Shown: positions 47,946 through 57,876, counted from the stretch's first letter. The stretch: DNA of 64,000 nucleotides from Vicinamibacterales bacterium (GCA_030827135.1 JAURFE010000002.1:124001-188000); one strand, 5' to 3'. The notes: a model not told the origin generated them from the letters alone. Translations and numbers: made by a program.

Positions 47946-48093
47946 GTCCCACAATCCCACAATCCCACAATCCCGCAATCCCGCAATCCATCAATCCGTC
48001 AATCCGTCAATCCGTCAATCAATCCCACAATCAGCAATTGCAGGATTGGCAGCCCAATTGCCAATCCTCAATCCTCCATCCTCAATCCTCAAT
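47946..48093. repeat. Right inverted array flanking the four-helix-bundle gene
   Basis: The array starts 8 bases after the stop codon as ccc-acaatcc and ccgcaatcc units of 8 bases, passes through cgtcaatc units and ends with caatcctcaat at 48093. Its reverse complement follows the left array closely, with 38 of 39 terminal bases identical. Together they could fold the transcript of this locus into a giant hairpin around the gene. Confidence 0.85.
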
Positions 48094-48120
48094 GCCGGCG
48101 GCAGCACCGTCGCCGCCGGC
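48094..48120 (-). terminator. GC-rich hairpin after ftsZ
   Basis: GCCGGCGGC (48094-48102), a 9-base loop and GCCGCCGGC (48112-48120) form a perfect 9-bp stem immediately after the ftsZ stop codon and directly against the end of the repeat array. No U-tract follows, because the array begins there; the array may have landed at the terminator's edge. Confidence 0.5.
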
Positions 48121-49431
48121 CTATCCTTCCTGCCGCCGGAGAAACGCCGGCACATCCAGCGCCGACGCGTCCTCGTCGAGCGCGTCGAGTGAGAGGTCAC
48201 CGAGGCTGGCGGCGGTGGCGTCAACGGGCGGCGCGGCGGGCGCCGGCGCCGGAGCAAACGCCGGCAGATCGAGGCCGGGACGCCTCGAGACGGCCAGGGC
48301 CGGTCGGAGCGCGCTGAGCGGCGATCCGTTCACGACCTTGCGTTCCTCCTCGAGGATGCGGTGCGCACTGTACGCCGTCAGGTCGATCGGCGTGGGGATC
48401 GACGACTGCGCCATTGGCGCGACGGCGTTGCGCGCCTTGTCAAATCCGGTCGCGATGACCGTGATTTTGATCTGGCCTTCCATCTTCGGATCCACGACGG
48501 CCCCGAAGATGATGTTCGCGTCTTCGTGCGCCGCGTTGTAGATGATTTCCGACGCCGCGCTGACCTCGGCCAGCGTCAGGTCCGGTCCGCCCGTGATGTT
48601 GATGATCACGCCGCGGGCGCCGTCCACCTTGGCGTCCTCGAGCAGCGGGCTGGACACCGCCGCCGTGGCCGCAGCCGTCGCGCGCCCCTCACCCGACGCG
48701 ATGCCGGTGCCCATGATGGCGATGCCCATGCGCGACATGATGGTCTTCACGTCGGCAAAGTCGAGGTTGATGATGCCGGGCACCAGAATCAGATCCGAAA
48801 TGCCCTGAATCGCCTGCCGCAGCACGTCGTCGGCCGTGAGAAACGCGTCGGACATGCTTGTGTCCCGGCCGACGGTCGTCAGCAGACGCTCGTTGGGGAT
48901 CGTGATCATCGTGTCGACGGCGTCCTGCAGTTCCTTCAGCCCACGCTCGGCCTGGGTGGCGCGGCGACGCCCCTCGAACTTGAAGGGCTTGGTCACGACG
49001 GCAATCGTCAGCGCGCCAATCTGATTGGCGAGGCTGGCAATCACCGGCGCGGCGCCAGTGCCCGTGCCGCCGCCGAGGCCTGTGGTCACGAACACCAAGT
49101 CGGCGCCCTGCAGCGTCTCGACAATCTTGTCCGTATCCTCAAGGGCGGCGTCCCGGCCGACGTTGGGATCGGCGCCGGCGCCGAGTCCCTTCGTCAACAG
49201 ACGGCCCAGCTGGATCTTCACCGGGGCCGGGCTGTTCGCCAGCGCCTGCTGGTCGGTGTTGGCGACGATGAACTCGACGCCGCTCAGACCGGCCTGGACC
49301 ATGCGGTTCACGGCATTGCTGCCGCCGCCGCCCACGCCAATCACCTTGATACGGGCGCCGGCACGCGCCTCGTCGTCGAGAAGGATTCTCAATTTGTCAT
49401 CTCCCTGTTCCAGCAACGTCAGTGGATTCAT
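48121..49431 (-). CDS. ftsZ: Cell division protein FtsZ
   Basis: FtsZ is the tubulin-like GTPase that forms the division ring. ATG 49431 has GGAGGAG upstream (8 bases away) and gives 436 residues. GTP-binding motifs are [31 protein letters not shown] and NTDQQAL; the T7 loop region is [12 protein letters not shown] variable linker with Pro/Ala repeats precedes the conserved tail [11 protein letters not shown], the peptide that binds FtsA. It is the last gene of the division cluster, 18 bases after ftsA. Confidence 0.98.
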   Translation of the reverse strand: MNPLTLLEQGDDKLRILLDDEARAGARIKVIGVGGGGSNAVNRMVQAGLSGVEFIVANTDQQALANSPAPVKIQLGRLLTKGLGAGADPNVGRDAALEDTDKIVETLQGADLVFVTTGLGGGTGTGAAPVIASLANQIGALTIAVVTKPFKFEGRRRATQAERGLKELQDAVDTMITIPNERLLTTVGRDTSMSDAFLTADDVLRQAIQGISDLILVPGIINLDFADVKTIMSRMGIAIMGTGIASGEGRATAAATAAVSSPLLEDAKVDGARGVIINITGGPDLTLAEVSAASEIIYNAAHEDANIIFGAVVDPKMEGQIKITVIATGFDKARNAVAPMAQSSIPTPIDLTAYSAHRILEEERKVVNGSPLSALRPALAVSRRPGLDLPAFAPAPAPAAPPVDATAASLGDLSLDALDEDASALDVPAFLRRQEG

Positions 49432-49449
49432 CAACCGATCTCCTCCGAA

Positions 49450-50682
49450 TCAGAAAAACTCTTTGAACAACGTGCGAAGCCGGCCCGTCAGCCGGCCAAT
49501 GGCCCCGGCGCCCACGCGCTCCGGTTCCTGTTGCAGATTGCGATGGGCGTACATCACGAGCCCCACCGACGTCGCAAACGCCGGACTGTTCACGTGGTCG
49601 GCGAGACCGCCAACTTCCTCGGGCGCTCCGCGGCGCACGGGCAGGTCGAAAATCTGCTCGGCGATTTCGACCATGCCTTCCAGCATCGAACCGCCGCCGG
49701 TGAGCACGATGCCCGAGTTGAGCGACTTCTCGAATCCGGCCTTGCGGATCTCGTCCCAGAGGAGGTGACAGATCTCCTCCGCCCGCGGCTGGAGGATCTC
49801 GGAGAGCACACGCCGCGGCATCATCCTGGAGCGCCGGCCGGCAATACTCGCCACTTCCATCGTCTCGTCTTCGGGCACCAGGGACGTCAGCGCGCATCCG
49901 GAACGGCGCTTGAGTTTCTCCGCCTCTGGAATCGGCATCCGCAGGCCGACCGCGATGTCGTTCGTGAAGTGGTCGCCGCCGACGGCCAGCACGCCTGCAT
50001 GCCAGAGACTGCCCCGCTCGAAGACGGCAAAATCCGTCGTGCCGCCACCGATGTCGACGACGCAGACACCGAGTTCTTTCTCGTCAGGCGTCAGCACCGC
50101 TTCGCTGGCCGCCAACTGCTCCAGCACGGTGTCGCCAACTTCCACACCCGCGCGGTTCACGCAGGCAACCATGTTCTGCATCGACGACGAACTGCCGGTG
50201 ACGACATGGACGTTCACCTCGAGTCTCGAACCCGTCATGCCGACGGGTACGGCGATGCCGTCCTGATCGTCCACCACGAAGTCCTGCGGCAGCACGTGGA
50301 GGATGTCGCGGCCGGCGGGCAGGGCCACGGCCCGTGCCGCATCAATCGCGCGCTTCACATCCTCGCGGGCGATCTCCCGGTTGCGCCCGGCGACGGCGAC
50401 GACGCCGCGGCTGTTGAACGCCTTGACGTGTGCGCCGGACAATGCGAGATGAACCGTGTCGATTTCGACGCCGGCGGTCAATTCGGCCTCATCGAGGGCC
50501 TTCTTGATCGCCTCCGCGGCGGAGTCGACGTTGTTCACCACACCCCGCCGGATGCCCTTCGAGTCGGCGAGCCCGATGCCGATGATGTCGACCGTCCCGT
50601 CGTCCATCATCTCGCCCACAATTGCCGAGATCTTGGACGTCCCCACATCGAGTCCGACCAAGTACCGCTCTCTTCGTGCCAT
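49450..50682 (-). CDS. ftsA: Cell division protein FtsA
   Basis: FtsA is the actin-like protein that tethers FtsZ to the membrane. The 410-residue protein has [19 protein letters not shown] for phosphate binding, the SHS2-type 1C domain ([20 protein letters not shown]), and [39 protein letters not shown] is another nucleotide site. The C-terminus has the amphipathic membrane helix [15 protein letters not shown]. It lies between ftsQ (21-base gap) and ftsZ. Confidence 0.97.
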   Translation of the reverse strand: MARRERYLVGLDVGTSKISAIVGEMMDDGTVDIIGIGLADSKGIRRGVVNNVDSAAEAIKKALDEAELTAGVEIDTVHLALSGAHVKAFNSRGVVAVAGRNREIAREDVKRAIDAARAVALPAGRDILHVLPQDFVVDDQDGIAVPVGMTGSRLEVNVHVVTGSSSSMQNMVACVNRAGVEVGDTVLEQLAASEAVLTPDEKELGVCVVDIGGGTTDFAVFERGSLWHAGVLAVGGDHFTNDIAVGLRMPIPEAEKLKRRSGCALTSLVPEDETMEVASIAGRRSRMMPRRVLSEILQPRAEEICHLLWDEIRKAGFEKSLNSGIVLTGGGSMLEGMVEIAEQIFDLPVRRGAPEEVGGLADHVNSPAFATSVGLVMYAHRNLQQEPERVGAGAIGRLTGRLRTLFKEFF

Positions 50683-50703
50683 GCGCTCTCCCGTACGTGT
50701 CTG

Positions 50704-51546
50704 TTACTTCCGGTCTTTCAGGAACACCCGGTTGCCAAACCGGAGGTCCACGTAATCCACAATCCGCCCGCGTTCCTCGATCGTGGGCGTCAAATCCAGA
50801 TAGGTCTGCAGGCGATCCACAAACTGCCGATCGCCCAGATGCAGCGCCGTCGTGTCATCGGCCAGCATGACCACGACGTTGCCGTCGATGGCCACGTTGA
50901 CCTGCGACACCACACGCCTGAGTTCGGGGCGGACCTCGAGTTCCCTGAAGAAGCGGGCCACCAGTTGCGCGCGGCCGGGGTCAATCGGGGGACCGTCCTC
51001 GGATCTCGGTGCCGCCATGCCGTCGACAATCGATAAATCAAAATCCCGGTACTGCGGTCCGTATTCGTCCATGATGACGCCCGCATCGTCGACGAGATAC
51101 AGCTGCTGTCCAAGCCGCGCGATCGCAATGGGTTCGCGCTCCACGATGTGCACGTCCACCGTGGAGGGCAGGACGCGCCGCAATGACACGTCCGCCACCC
51201 AGGGCGAATCGAGCAGCGCTGCACGGAAGCGATCGAGATCCACCAGCAGCAGGCTCTCGCCCCGCATGTGGCCGATCAGCGCCTCGACCTCCCCGACCGT
51301 CAGGCGGCGATGTCCACTGACCGTCAGATCGTGGACCGCCAGGATGCGGGCGCCCACCGCGCGGGTCGAAACAAAGACGCCGGCGGCGGCAAGTACCGCC
51401 ACAAGCACCACCACACGTCCCACCTGCCAGGCGCTCAGCCACGTGCCGCGCCGGCCGGGCCGGACATCTGCGCGCCGGAAGCGCTTGTCGGCCACCGCGG
51501 CCGGGCCGGCCGGCAAGCCTCGTCGCGGCGTCGGCGACGCACTCAC
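50704..51546 (-). CDS. ftsQ: Cell division protein FtsQ
   Basis: FtsQ is a bitopic protein linking early and late divisome parts. The 280-residue product has a basic N-terminus and one membrane segment near residues 46-65 (VGRVVVLVAVLAAAGVFVST). A POTRA domain starts at ILAVHDLTVSGHRRLTVGEV, followed by LLDSPWVADVSLRRVLPSTV and the beta domain with REPIAIARLGQQLYLVDDAG. The start at 51546 overlaps the murC stop by 4 bases. No murB is found between them. Confidence 0.92.
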   Translation of the reverse strand: MSASPTPRRGLPAGPAAVADKRFRRADVRPGRRGTWLSAWQVGRVVVLVAVLAAAGVFVSTRAVGARILAVHDLTVSGHRRLTVGEVEALIGHMRGESLLLVDLDRFRAALLDSPWVADVSLRRVLPSTVDVHIVEREPIAIARLGQQLYLVDDAGVIMDEYGPQYRDFDLSIVDGMAAPRSEDGPPIDPGRAQLVARFFRELEVRPELRRVVSQVNVAIDGNVVVMLADDTTALHLGDRQFVDRLQTYLDLTPTIEERGRIVDYVDLRFGNRVFLKDRK

Positions 51547-52973
51547 GAGACCACCTCCCCGGCGCCGGCCGACGTCGCCATCTGCTGGAGCAGCGACACC
51601 ACCCGATCCGCCACGTGACCAATCGACCCGGCCCCAAGGGTGACAATCAGGTCACCCGGTTGCGCCATCAGCGCCAGATGCCCCGCCAGGTCGCCCACGG
51701 CGGGCACCAGCACGAGATCCTTCACGTGCGGGCGCACGGCGGCCGCCAGGCGATCAAGGGAGATGCCGGGAATCGGCGCCTCGCTGGCGGCATAGATGTC
51801 GGTCAGCACGACGACATCGGCCAGGCCAAGCGCCGGTCCGAATTCAGCGAGCAGATCCCGTGTGCGCGAATAGCGATGCGGCTGAAACGCCACCACCAGC
51901 CGCCCTGGCGCCCCCTCGCGCGCGGTGCGCAACACGGCGGCGATCTCCGTCGGATGGTGTCCGTAGTCATCCACCACGGTGACGCCCTCGACGGAGCCGC
52001 GCAGCTGGTAGCGGCGCTCGGCTCCGTGGAAGCTGCGTAACGCCTCGGCGATACGCTCGAACGGCACGCCGAGCTCCCGGCCCATCGCGGCGGCGGCCAG
52101 CGCGTTGAGCAGGTTATGGCGTCCAGGGACGCCGATGACCAGCTCGCCGCGATCAGGCGCCGACCGGTCGGGTCCGGTAAATGTTCTGACCTGACAACGG
52201 GCGAGCCGGCCGTCGCTGGTCGCCCCTTCGCCACGCACGTCGGCGGCATCTGAGAAGCCATACGTGATGACTCGTCGCGTCAGCCGCGGCAGGAGCCCAG
52301 CCACAACCGGGTCATCGATACACGCAATCACGGCGCCGTAAAACGGCACCTTGTTGCCAAACTCCACGAAAGCGTCAATCAGATTCTCGAACGTGCCGTA
52401 ACTCTCCATGTGCTCGTGATCGATATTGGTGATTACGGCAAACGTCGGCGAGAGCAGCAGAAACGATCGGTCACTTTCGTCCGCTTCGGCCACCATGTAC
52501 TGGCTGCTGCCGAGCCGGGCATTGCTGCCGAATGCCGACAACCGCCCGCCGATGACGGCGGTGGGGTCGAGTCCGGCCTTCTCAAGCATGAGCGCGACCA
52601 TCGACGTCGTGGTCGTCTTGCCGTGCGCGCCCGCGATCGCAATCCCGGTGCGCAGGCGCATGAATTCCGCCAGCATTTCGGCGCGCGGAATCACCGGCAC
52701 GTGGGCCGTCCGCGCGGCCACGACTTCGGGATTGTCTTTCGCGACAGCCGACGACGTCACGACGACATCGGCGCTGCCGAGGTTCGCCGCCGCGTGTCCC
52801 ACGGCCACGCGGACGCCGAGTTCCACGAGCCGTTCGGTGATCTCCGATCGCTTCGTATCGGACCCGGACACCTCAAAGCCGAGGTTGGCCAGCAACTCGG
52901 CAATGCCGCTCATGCCGATGCCGCCAATCCCCACGAAGTGAATGCGCCGTGTGCGCCCCAGCATCGTCGTCAT
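51543..52973 (-). CDS. murC: UDP-N-acetylmuramate--L-alanine ligase
   Basis: MurC adds L-alanine to UDP-MurNAc, the first stem-peptide step. The 476-residue Mur ligase begins RIHFVGIGGIGMSGIAELLA with the UDP-substrate motif, has IAIAGAHGKTTTTSM for ATP and VTNIDHEHMESYGTF. The C-terminal domain has VVDDYGHHPTEIAAVLRTAR and VVAFQPHRYSRTRDLLAEF. The DDYGHHPTE block distinguishes MurC from the other ligases. It overlaps murG and ftsQ by 4 bases on each side. Confidence 0.98.
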   Translation of the reverse strand: MTTMLGRTRRIHFVGIGGIGMSGIAELLANLGFEVSGSDTKRSEITERLVELGVRVAVGHAAANLGSADVVVTSSAVAKDNPEVVAARTAHVPVIPRAEMLAEFMRLRTGIAIAGAHGKTTTTSMVALMLEKAGLDPTAVIGGRLSAFGSNARLGSSQYMVAEADESDRSFLLLSPTFAVITNIDHEHMESYGTFENLIDAFVEFGNKVPFYGAVIACIDDPVVAGLLPRLTRRVITYGFSDAADVRGEGATSDGRLARCQVRTFTGPDRSAPDRGELVIGVPGRHNLLNALAAAAMGRELGVPFERIAEALRSFHGAERRYQLRGSVEGVTVVDDYGHHPTEIAAVLRTAREGAPGRLVVAFQPHRYSRTRDLLAEFGPALGLADVVVLTDIYAASEAPIPGISLDRLAAAVRPHVKDLVLVPAVGDLAGHLALMAQPGDLIVTLGAGSIGHVADRVVSLLQQMATSAGAGEVVS

Positions 52974-54070
52974 GCGGCCAACTCCAGGAGTCGCGTCACG
53001 ATGATTTCTGCCGCTTCGGGCTTCGCCATGGTGCGCATCGCCGCGCGCATGGTCGCCCGCTTGGAAGCATCGGAGGTCAGGGACACGAGCACGTCCACAA
53101 GCGCCGTCCGGCCCGGCTCGGTTGCCAGTGTCCGTTCATCCACCAGCACGGCGGCGCCCTGCCGCACGAGCGCCAGCGCGTTGTGCCGCTGATGATCATC
53201 GGCGGCGTCGGGGAACGGCACGAGCACGGCCGGCACGCCGAGGGCGGCCAACTCTGCCAACGTGGTGGCGCCGGCGCGCGACACCACCACGTCGGCGCGG
53301 CTCATCTCGTCGGCGACGGTGTCGAGGAAGGGTTCAGCCCGCGCCGACAGACCGGCGTCGCGGTAGACCCGACGGACCATTTCCAGGTCCCGGGCGCCGG
53401 TTTGATGGAGGATTTCGATCCGAGGGCACCGTCGTACCAGCTCCGGTGCCGTCGCCACCATGGCCATGTTGAGTGCGTGCGCGCCCTGGGAGCCGCCAAG
53501 GATCAGCACCCTGGGCGGACGGTCCGCCCCGTGACGTTCCGTCCGAGCGTGAAGGAATTCCGGACGCACTGGGTTTCCCGCAACAAAGCCCCTCCCGCGA
53601 AAGTAGGTCAGCGTGCTGTCATAGGTCACGGCCGCCGCCCGTACGAACGGCGCCAGCCATCGGTTGGTCAGTCCAGGTATCGCATTCTGTTCAAGCACCA
53701 TCGTCGGCACGCCGCGCAGTGCGGCCATCAGCACGAGCGGGCCGGAGCTGTAGCCCCCGACGCCAACGACCACGTGGGGGTGACGGCCGGTGACGACGCG
53801 CCAGGCGTCGACGGCGCTGACGGGCAGCATGGACGCCCCACGCAGACGCGCGATCAACGACTTGCCCTTGATGCCGGCACTCCGAATCAGGTCGAGCTCG
53901 AATCCTTCGGCGGGCACGACGCGCGCTTCGAGACCGCGGGCGGTGCCGGCAAAGGACACGCGCGCGTCGGGCCGGCGCGCCAGCAACGCACGCGCCACAG
54001 CGAGACCCGGGTAGAGGTGTCCTCCCGTGCCGCCGCCGGCGATCACCACGGTCAACGGCCGCGGCGTCAT
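52970..54070 (-). CDS. murG: UDP-N-acetylglucosamine--undecaprenyl-pyrophosphoryl-MurNAc-pentapeptide GlcNAc transferase
   Basis: MurG converts lipid I to lipid II on the inner leaflet. ATG 54070, overlapping ftsW by 4 bases, gives 366 residues. Motifs are VVIAGGGTGGHLYPGLAVAR (first glycine-rich loop), VVGVGGYSSGPLVLMAALRG, LEQNAIPGLTNRWL, and the donor-binding LILGGSQGAHALN and VVSRAGATTLAELAALGVPA followed by LVPFPDAADDHQRHNA. These are all diagnostic. The long upstream frame to 54391 overlaps ftsW and is not used. Confidence 0.98.
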   Translation of the reverse strand: MTPRPLTVVIAGGGTGGHLYPGLAVARALLARRPDARVSFAGTARGLEARVVPAEGFELDLIRSAGIKGKSLIARLRGASMLPVSAVDAWRVVTGRHPHVVVGVGGYSSGPLVLMAALRGVPTMVLEQNAIPGLTNRWLAPFVRAAAVTYDSTLTYFRGRGFVAGNPVRPEFLHARTERHGADRPPRVLILGGSQGAHALNMAMVATAPELVRRCPRIEILHQTGARDLEMVRRVYRDAGLSARAEPFLDTVADEMSRADVVVSRAGATTLAELAALGVPAVLVPFPDAADDHQRHNALALVRQGAAVLVDERTLATEPGRTALVDVLVSLTSDASKRATMRAAMRTMAKPEAAEIIVTRLLELAA

Positions 54071-55233
54071 GCACGCACCCCCAGTGGATCTTCGGTGGTC
54101 ACGGCACTCGCCACGCTTTGCACACGACCGTCCGCGTCCACGGCCGATGCGTGCTGGGTGATATTGAGCAGAATGCCCATCGCGAACAGGCTCACCAGCA
54201 TCGACGACCCGCCGTTGCTCACAAACGGCAGCGGAATCCCCTTGGTCGGGAGCAGGCCAATCACGACGCTGAGATTCACGAATGCCTGCGCGGCGAGCAT
54301 CGCGGTCAGCCCGAGGGCCAGCAGCGACCCGAAGCGGTCCGGCGCGCGCATCGATGCCCGCACGCCTCGCAGCGCGATGACGACAAAACACGCCAGAATG
54401 ACGGTGGCGCCGATCAGGCCGAGTTCTTCGGAGATCACGGCATAGATGAAGTCGCTGTGCGGCTCGGGAATGTAAAAGAGTTTCTGGACCCCGTCCATGA
54501 ACCCCCGGCCGAACGGGCCGCCGGACCCGACGGCGATCAGGGACTGCCGAAGCTGGAAGCCGGCGCCGAACGGGTCCCTTTCGGGATCGAGAAAAATCGT
54601 GAAGCGGGTCCAGCGGTAGGGCGCGAGATAGATCATCACCCCGGCCAGCGGCAGCAGCACGGCGCCGGTGACCGCGAGATACCGGAACGACAATCCGGCG
54701 GCAAACACCATGGCGAGGACGACGCCGGTCAGGGCGGTAGAGGTGCCGAAGTCCGGCTGCAGCAGAATCAATCCCGAGAGGACCCCGACCAGGACCCCGA
54801 TCGGCAGCAACGCGTACCGGAGGTCATTGATGCGATGCATCCGTCGCTCAAGAATGGCGGCCGTGAAGCACACCGCCGCCAGCTTGGCGATCTCGGACGG
54901 CTGCAGTGTGAATCCCGGAACCGAGATCCACCGACGGGTGCCGTTGATGGGCGCGAACGCGAATACGGCCAGCAGCAACACGACCGTCGTGCCGACCAGC
55001 GTCCAGATGACCGCCGGCTTCCTGAAGAGGTGGTAGTCGACACGCATGCCGATGAGCAGCAACAGCAGCCCGCCGCCGACAAACGCCGCCTGCTTGATCA
55101 GGAGGTGATACTGCGAGTCAAAGCGTTCGTCGGACCACCGAGCGGAGGCGGAGAACACCATCACCAGGCTGAAGCCCAGCAGAATCAGTGTGGCCCACAA
55201 CAGCCACTTGTCAGATTTCAGCGTTCTCGCCAT
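54067..55233 (-). CDS. ftsW: Lipid II polymerase / division protein FtsW (SEDS family)
   Basis: FtsW polymerises glycan strands at the septum together with FtsI. The 388-residue membrane protein has about ten spans, starting LLWATLILLGFSLVMVFSAS. It has the SEDS segments GTRRWISVPGFTLQPSEIAK, LILLQPDFGTSTALTGV and DFIYAVISEELGLIGATVIL, and PTKGIPLPFVSNGGSSMLV near the end. Position in the dcw cluster separates it from RodA. A 184-base gap lies upstream, between it and murD. Confidence 0.96.
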   Translation of the reverse strand: MARTLKSDKWLLWATLILLGFSLVMVFSASARWSDERFDSQYHLLIKQAAFVGGGLLLLLIGMRVDYHLFRKPAVIWTLVGTTVVLLLAVFAFAPINGTRRWISVPGFTLQPSEIAKLAAVCFTAAILERRMHRINDLRYALLPIGVLVGVLSGLILLQPDFGTSTALTGVVLAMVFAAGLSFRYLAVTGAVLLPLAGVMIYLAPYRWTRFTIFLDPERDPFGAGFQLRQSLIAVGSGGPFGRGFMDGVQKLFYIPEPHSDFIYAVISEELGLIGATVILACFVVIALRGVRASMRAPDRFGSLLALGLTAMLAAQAFVNLSVVIGLLPTKGIPLPFVSNGGSSMLVSLFAMGILLNITQHASAVDADGRVQSVASAVTTEDPLGVRA

Positions 55234-55417
55234 CGCTTCCCATCACTTCCCACTTCTGCACTCACCCTGCAGCACGTCCGCCTCCGCCCTACAGGACGGG
55301 GCCCCCGACGCCGACAATAGCGGCGGCGCCTGAGCGATCGACAGTCATCAGCCGGGCCTCGGATAGAGACACCAACCTCACAGGCCGGGGCGGCCTGTGT
55401 TCCCAGCGGCTGGCTCT
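55234..55417 (-). other. Non-coding gap between murD and ftsW
   Basis: This is the only real break in a cluster whose other genes overlap or lie within about 21 bases. It contains a perfect 7-bp hairpin, ACAGGCC-ggggc-GGCCTGT (55380-55398), without a T-run, about 20 bases after the murD stop. GGGAAG near the ftsW start may act as ribosome-binding site. I see no reading frame or clear promoter. A processing site or internal promoter is possible. Confidence 0.4.
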
Positions 55418-56800
55418 TTACCGCGGTGCCAGTACTGATGACTGCCCATCACTCAGTCGCCGAACCTCCTCCACAAACGCCTCGCCGCGCGCGGCGTAGT
55501 CCCTGAACATGTCGAAGCTGGCGCACGCCGGCGCCAGCAACACCGTGCCGCCGACCGGCGCGAGGCCCCAGGCCTGCCGTACGGCGTCTGCCATCGACGT
55601 GGCCTGCCGCACGGGTACGACGTCCGACAGCGCGGCGTTCACCAGCGGCGTGGCCTCGCCCAGGGCCACCACGGCGACACACCGCGCCTTCACGACGTCG
55701 CGCAAATCCTCAAACCGGCCGCCTTTGTGTTTGCCGCCGAGAATCACCACCACGTCGCGCTCAAAGCTTTCGATCGCCCGGGTCGCCGAGACGATGTTCG
55801 TGGCCTTCGAATCGTCCACGAATGTCACGCCCTGCACCGTACCCACGCGCGCGAGCGCATGCGCCAGCCCCTGGAAGCCCTCGACCGCGCGCACCATCGC
55901 GTCGGCCGGCACACCGGCCAGGCACCCGACAGCCGTCGCGGCCAGTACGTCACTCAGCAGGTGCCGACCAGGCACCTGAATTGCGGACAGCGGCACAAGC
56001 GGCGCGCTGGTGCCTCGGTCGCGCCGCACAATCGCCTGCCCTTCCACGGTGACGCCGTCGACCACTGATGCCTGCAGGCCGAAGTCGAACCGCCGTGCGC
56101 GAGCACCAGCCGCGAGGGCCAGGGCCGCCGGATCGTCGGCATTCACCACGGCCCAGTCATCGGCCGTCTGGTTTTCGAAGATGCGCGCCTTCGCAGCGGC
56201 ATACGCCTCGAACGTGTGGTGGCGATCCAGATGATCCGCTGACAGATTCACCAACACCGCGATCCACGGGTGGAACGTATCGATGGTCTCGAGCTGAAAG
56301 CTGCTCGACTCGACCACATGAACTGTCGCATCGGTGGACGCGTCCACCTGCGCCGACAACGCCGCGCCGATGTTGCCACCGGCCGGCGCATCCAATCCGC
56401 CCTCCGACAGCATCCGCGACGCCAATGTGGTTGTCGTGGATTTGCCTTTGGTTCCGGTGATGGCCACGAGGCGTCCCTTGAGCCACCGCGACGCCAGCTC
56501 CAACTCGCCGATCACCGGCACGCCCGCCTGCCGTGCGCGCGCCATCGCCTCCTGATCCGGAGGCACGCCCGGGCTCAGCACGATCAGATCCGCGCGGAGG
56601 AACTGGTCCGGACGATGAGGCCCGAGGTCGACGGCAACGCCGCGCACCCGCAGGGCCTCTGCGCCGTCGAACATCGGGGCCGCGTCAGCCAGGGTCACGC
56701 GGGCCCCGCGCGCCTGCAGCAGGTCGATCGCCGCAAGCCCGCTGCGCGCCGCACCGACCACGATCACGTGTTGCCCCTGGACGCTGAAGGGAGTCGCCAT
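55418..56800 (-). CDS. murD: UDP-N-acetylmuramoyl-L-alanine--D-glutamate ligase
   Basis: MurD adds D-glutamate to UDP-MurNAc-L-Ala. ATG 56800 (TGATG overlap with mraY; a GTG one codon earlier is possible) gives 460 residues. The N-domain has VIVVGAARSGLAAIDLLQ, the ATP loop is ITGTKGKSTTTTLASRML, and NLSADHLDRHHTFEAYAAAK carries Mg/ATP ligands. The C-domain has FVDDSKATNIVSATRAIESF and VVILGGKHKGGRFEDL, then LLAPACASFDMFRDYAARGE. All match MurD. Confidence 0.97.
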   Translation of the reverse strand: MATPFSVQGQHVIVVGAARSGLAAIDLLQARGARVTLADAAPMFDGAEALRVRGVAVDLGPHRPDQFLRADLIVLSPGVPPDQEAMARARQAGVPVIGELELASRWLKGRLVAITGTKGKSTTTTLASRMLSEGGLDAPAGGNIGAALSAQVDASTDATVHVVESSSFQLETIDTFHPWIAVLVNLSADHLDRHHTFEAYAAAKARIFENQTADDWAVVNADDPAALALAAGARARRFDFGLQASVVDGVTVEGQAIVRRDRGTSAPLVPLSAIQVPGRHLLSDVLAATAVGCLAGVPADAMVRAVEGFQGLAHALARVGTVQGVTFVDDSKATNIVSATRAIESFERDVVVILGGKHKGGRFEDLRDVVKARCVAVVALGEATPLVNAALSDVVPVRQATSMADAVRQAWGLAPVGGTVLLAPACASFDMFRDYAARGEAFVEEVRRLSDGQSSVLAPR

Positions 56801-57876
56801 CACCGCACCTTCAGGGTGGCCAGGCTCAGGAGCGCAAAGATGATCGCGAGAATCAGAAATCGCGTGACCACCTTCGACTCGGCCCAGCCGATGAGTTCGA
56901 AGTGATGATGGAGCGGGGCCATCTTGAAGATGCGTTTCCCCCGCAGCTTGAACGAACCGACCTGCAGAATGACCGAGAGGCCTTCAAGCACGAACACCCC
57001 GCCGACGATCGGCAGCAGCAGTTCCTGCTTGATCAGAATCGCGACCGTGCCGAGCGCCCCGCCCAGCGCGAGGGATCCCACGTCCCCCATGAAAATCTCC
57101 GCCGGGTGGCAGTTCCACCAGAGGAACCCCAGGCTCGCGCCGACCAGCGCACCACAAAAAATCGTCAGCTCCCCAACCGGGAACCGCACGAAGAGCAGGT
57201 ACTCGGACAACTCACGGTGGCCCATGAGGTAGGCCAGCGCCGTGAACGCGACGGCCGAGACGGCGAAGACGCTGATGGCGAGCCCGTCGAGCCCATCGGT
57301 GAGGTTGACCGTGTTTGAGGCGCTCACCAGGACGAACGCGGCAAACGGCACGTACCACCACCCCAGATCAGGAATCCACTGTTTGAAGAAGGGGAAGACC
57401 AGCCGCGTGTTGTAGGCCGCCGGCTCCTGGCTGGCGAGGTAGATCAACGACACCCCGACCAGGATGCCGACCACCACCTGTCCGAGCAGTTTGTAGCGTG
57501 CAAACAGTCCGTGGTGGGAGCGGCGGGTGACCTTCAGGTAGTCGTCCAGGAACCCGATCAGCCCGAACGCCGCCGTGGACAGCACGGCGATCCAGATGTA
57601 GGGATCCGTCAGGTTCGCGAGCAGCAAGGTCGGCACAAAGACCGACGACAGAATCAGCAGCCCGCCCATGGTCGGCGTCCCGGACTTGGCCTTGTGGCTC
57701 GCGGGGCCGTCCTGACGCACGATCTGCCCGATCTGGAACTCGCGCAGGCGCCGAATCATCCACGGCCCCAGCACGAGCCCGATCACGAGCGCGCACAAAC
57801 TCGCGAGCGCCGCCCGGAACGTGATCGACCCGGCGAGCCGAACATCAAACACCTGATAGACGAGGTGGTACAGCAT
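56800..57876 (-). CDS. mraY: Phospho-N-acetylmuramoyl-pentapeptide-transferase
   Basis: MraY makes lipid I by joining phospho-MurNAc-pentapeptide to undecaprenyl phosphate. The 358-residue, ten-span membrane enzyme has HKAKSGTPTMGGLLIL, IGFLDDYLKVTRRSHHGL with the catalytic aspartates, NTVNLTDGLDGLAISV and ITFRAALAS. The ending block KMAPLHHHFELIGWAESKVV holds the HHH motif. It overlaps murF by one base and murD by one or a few. Confidence 0.98.
   Translation of the reverse strand: MLYHLVYQVFDVRLAGSITFRAALASLCALVIGLVLGPWMIRRLREFQIGQIVRQDGPASHKAKSGTPTMGGLLILSSVFVPTLLLANLTDPYIWIAVLSTAAFGLIGFLDDYLKVTRRSHHGLFARYKLLGQVVVGILVGVSLIYLASQEPAAYNTRLVFPFFKQWIPDLGWWYVPFAAFVLVSASNTVNLTDGLDGLAISVFAVSAVAFTALAYLMGHRELSEYLLFVRFPVGELTIFCGALVGASLGFLWWNCHPAEIFMGDVGSLALGGALGTVAILIKQELLLPIVGGVFVLEGLSVILQVGSFKLRGKRIFKMAPLHHHFELIGWAESKVVTRFLILAIIFALLSLATLKVR

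Noticed and set aside
48361..51036. Very long plus-strand open frame (891 codons) opposite ftsZ, ftsA and ftsQ
   Set aside because: It is antisense to three well-identified genes and its translation is rich in Arg, His and Gly with no domain; such frames are common opposite high-GC genes.
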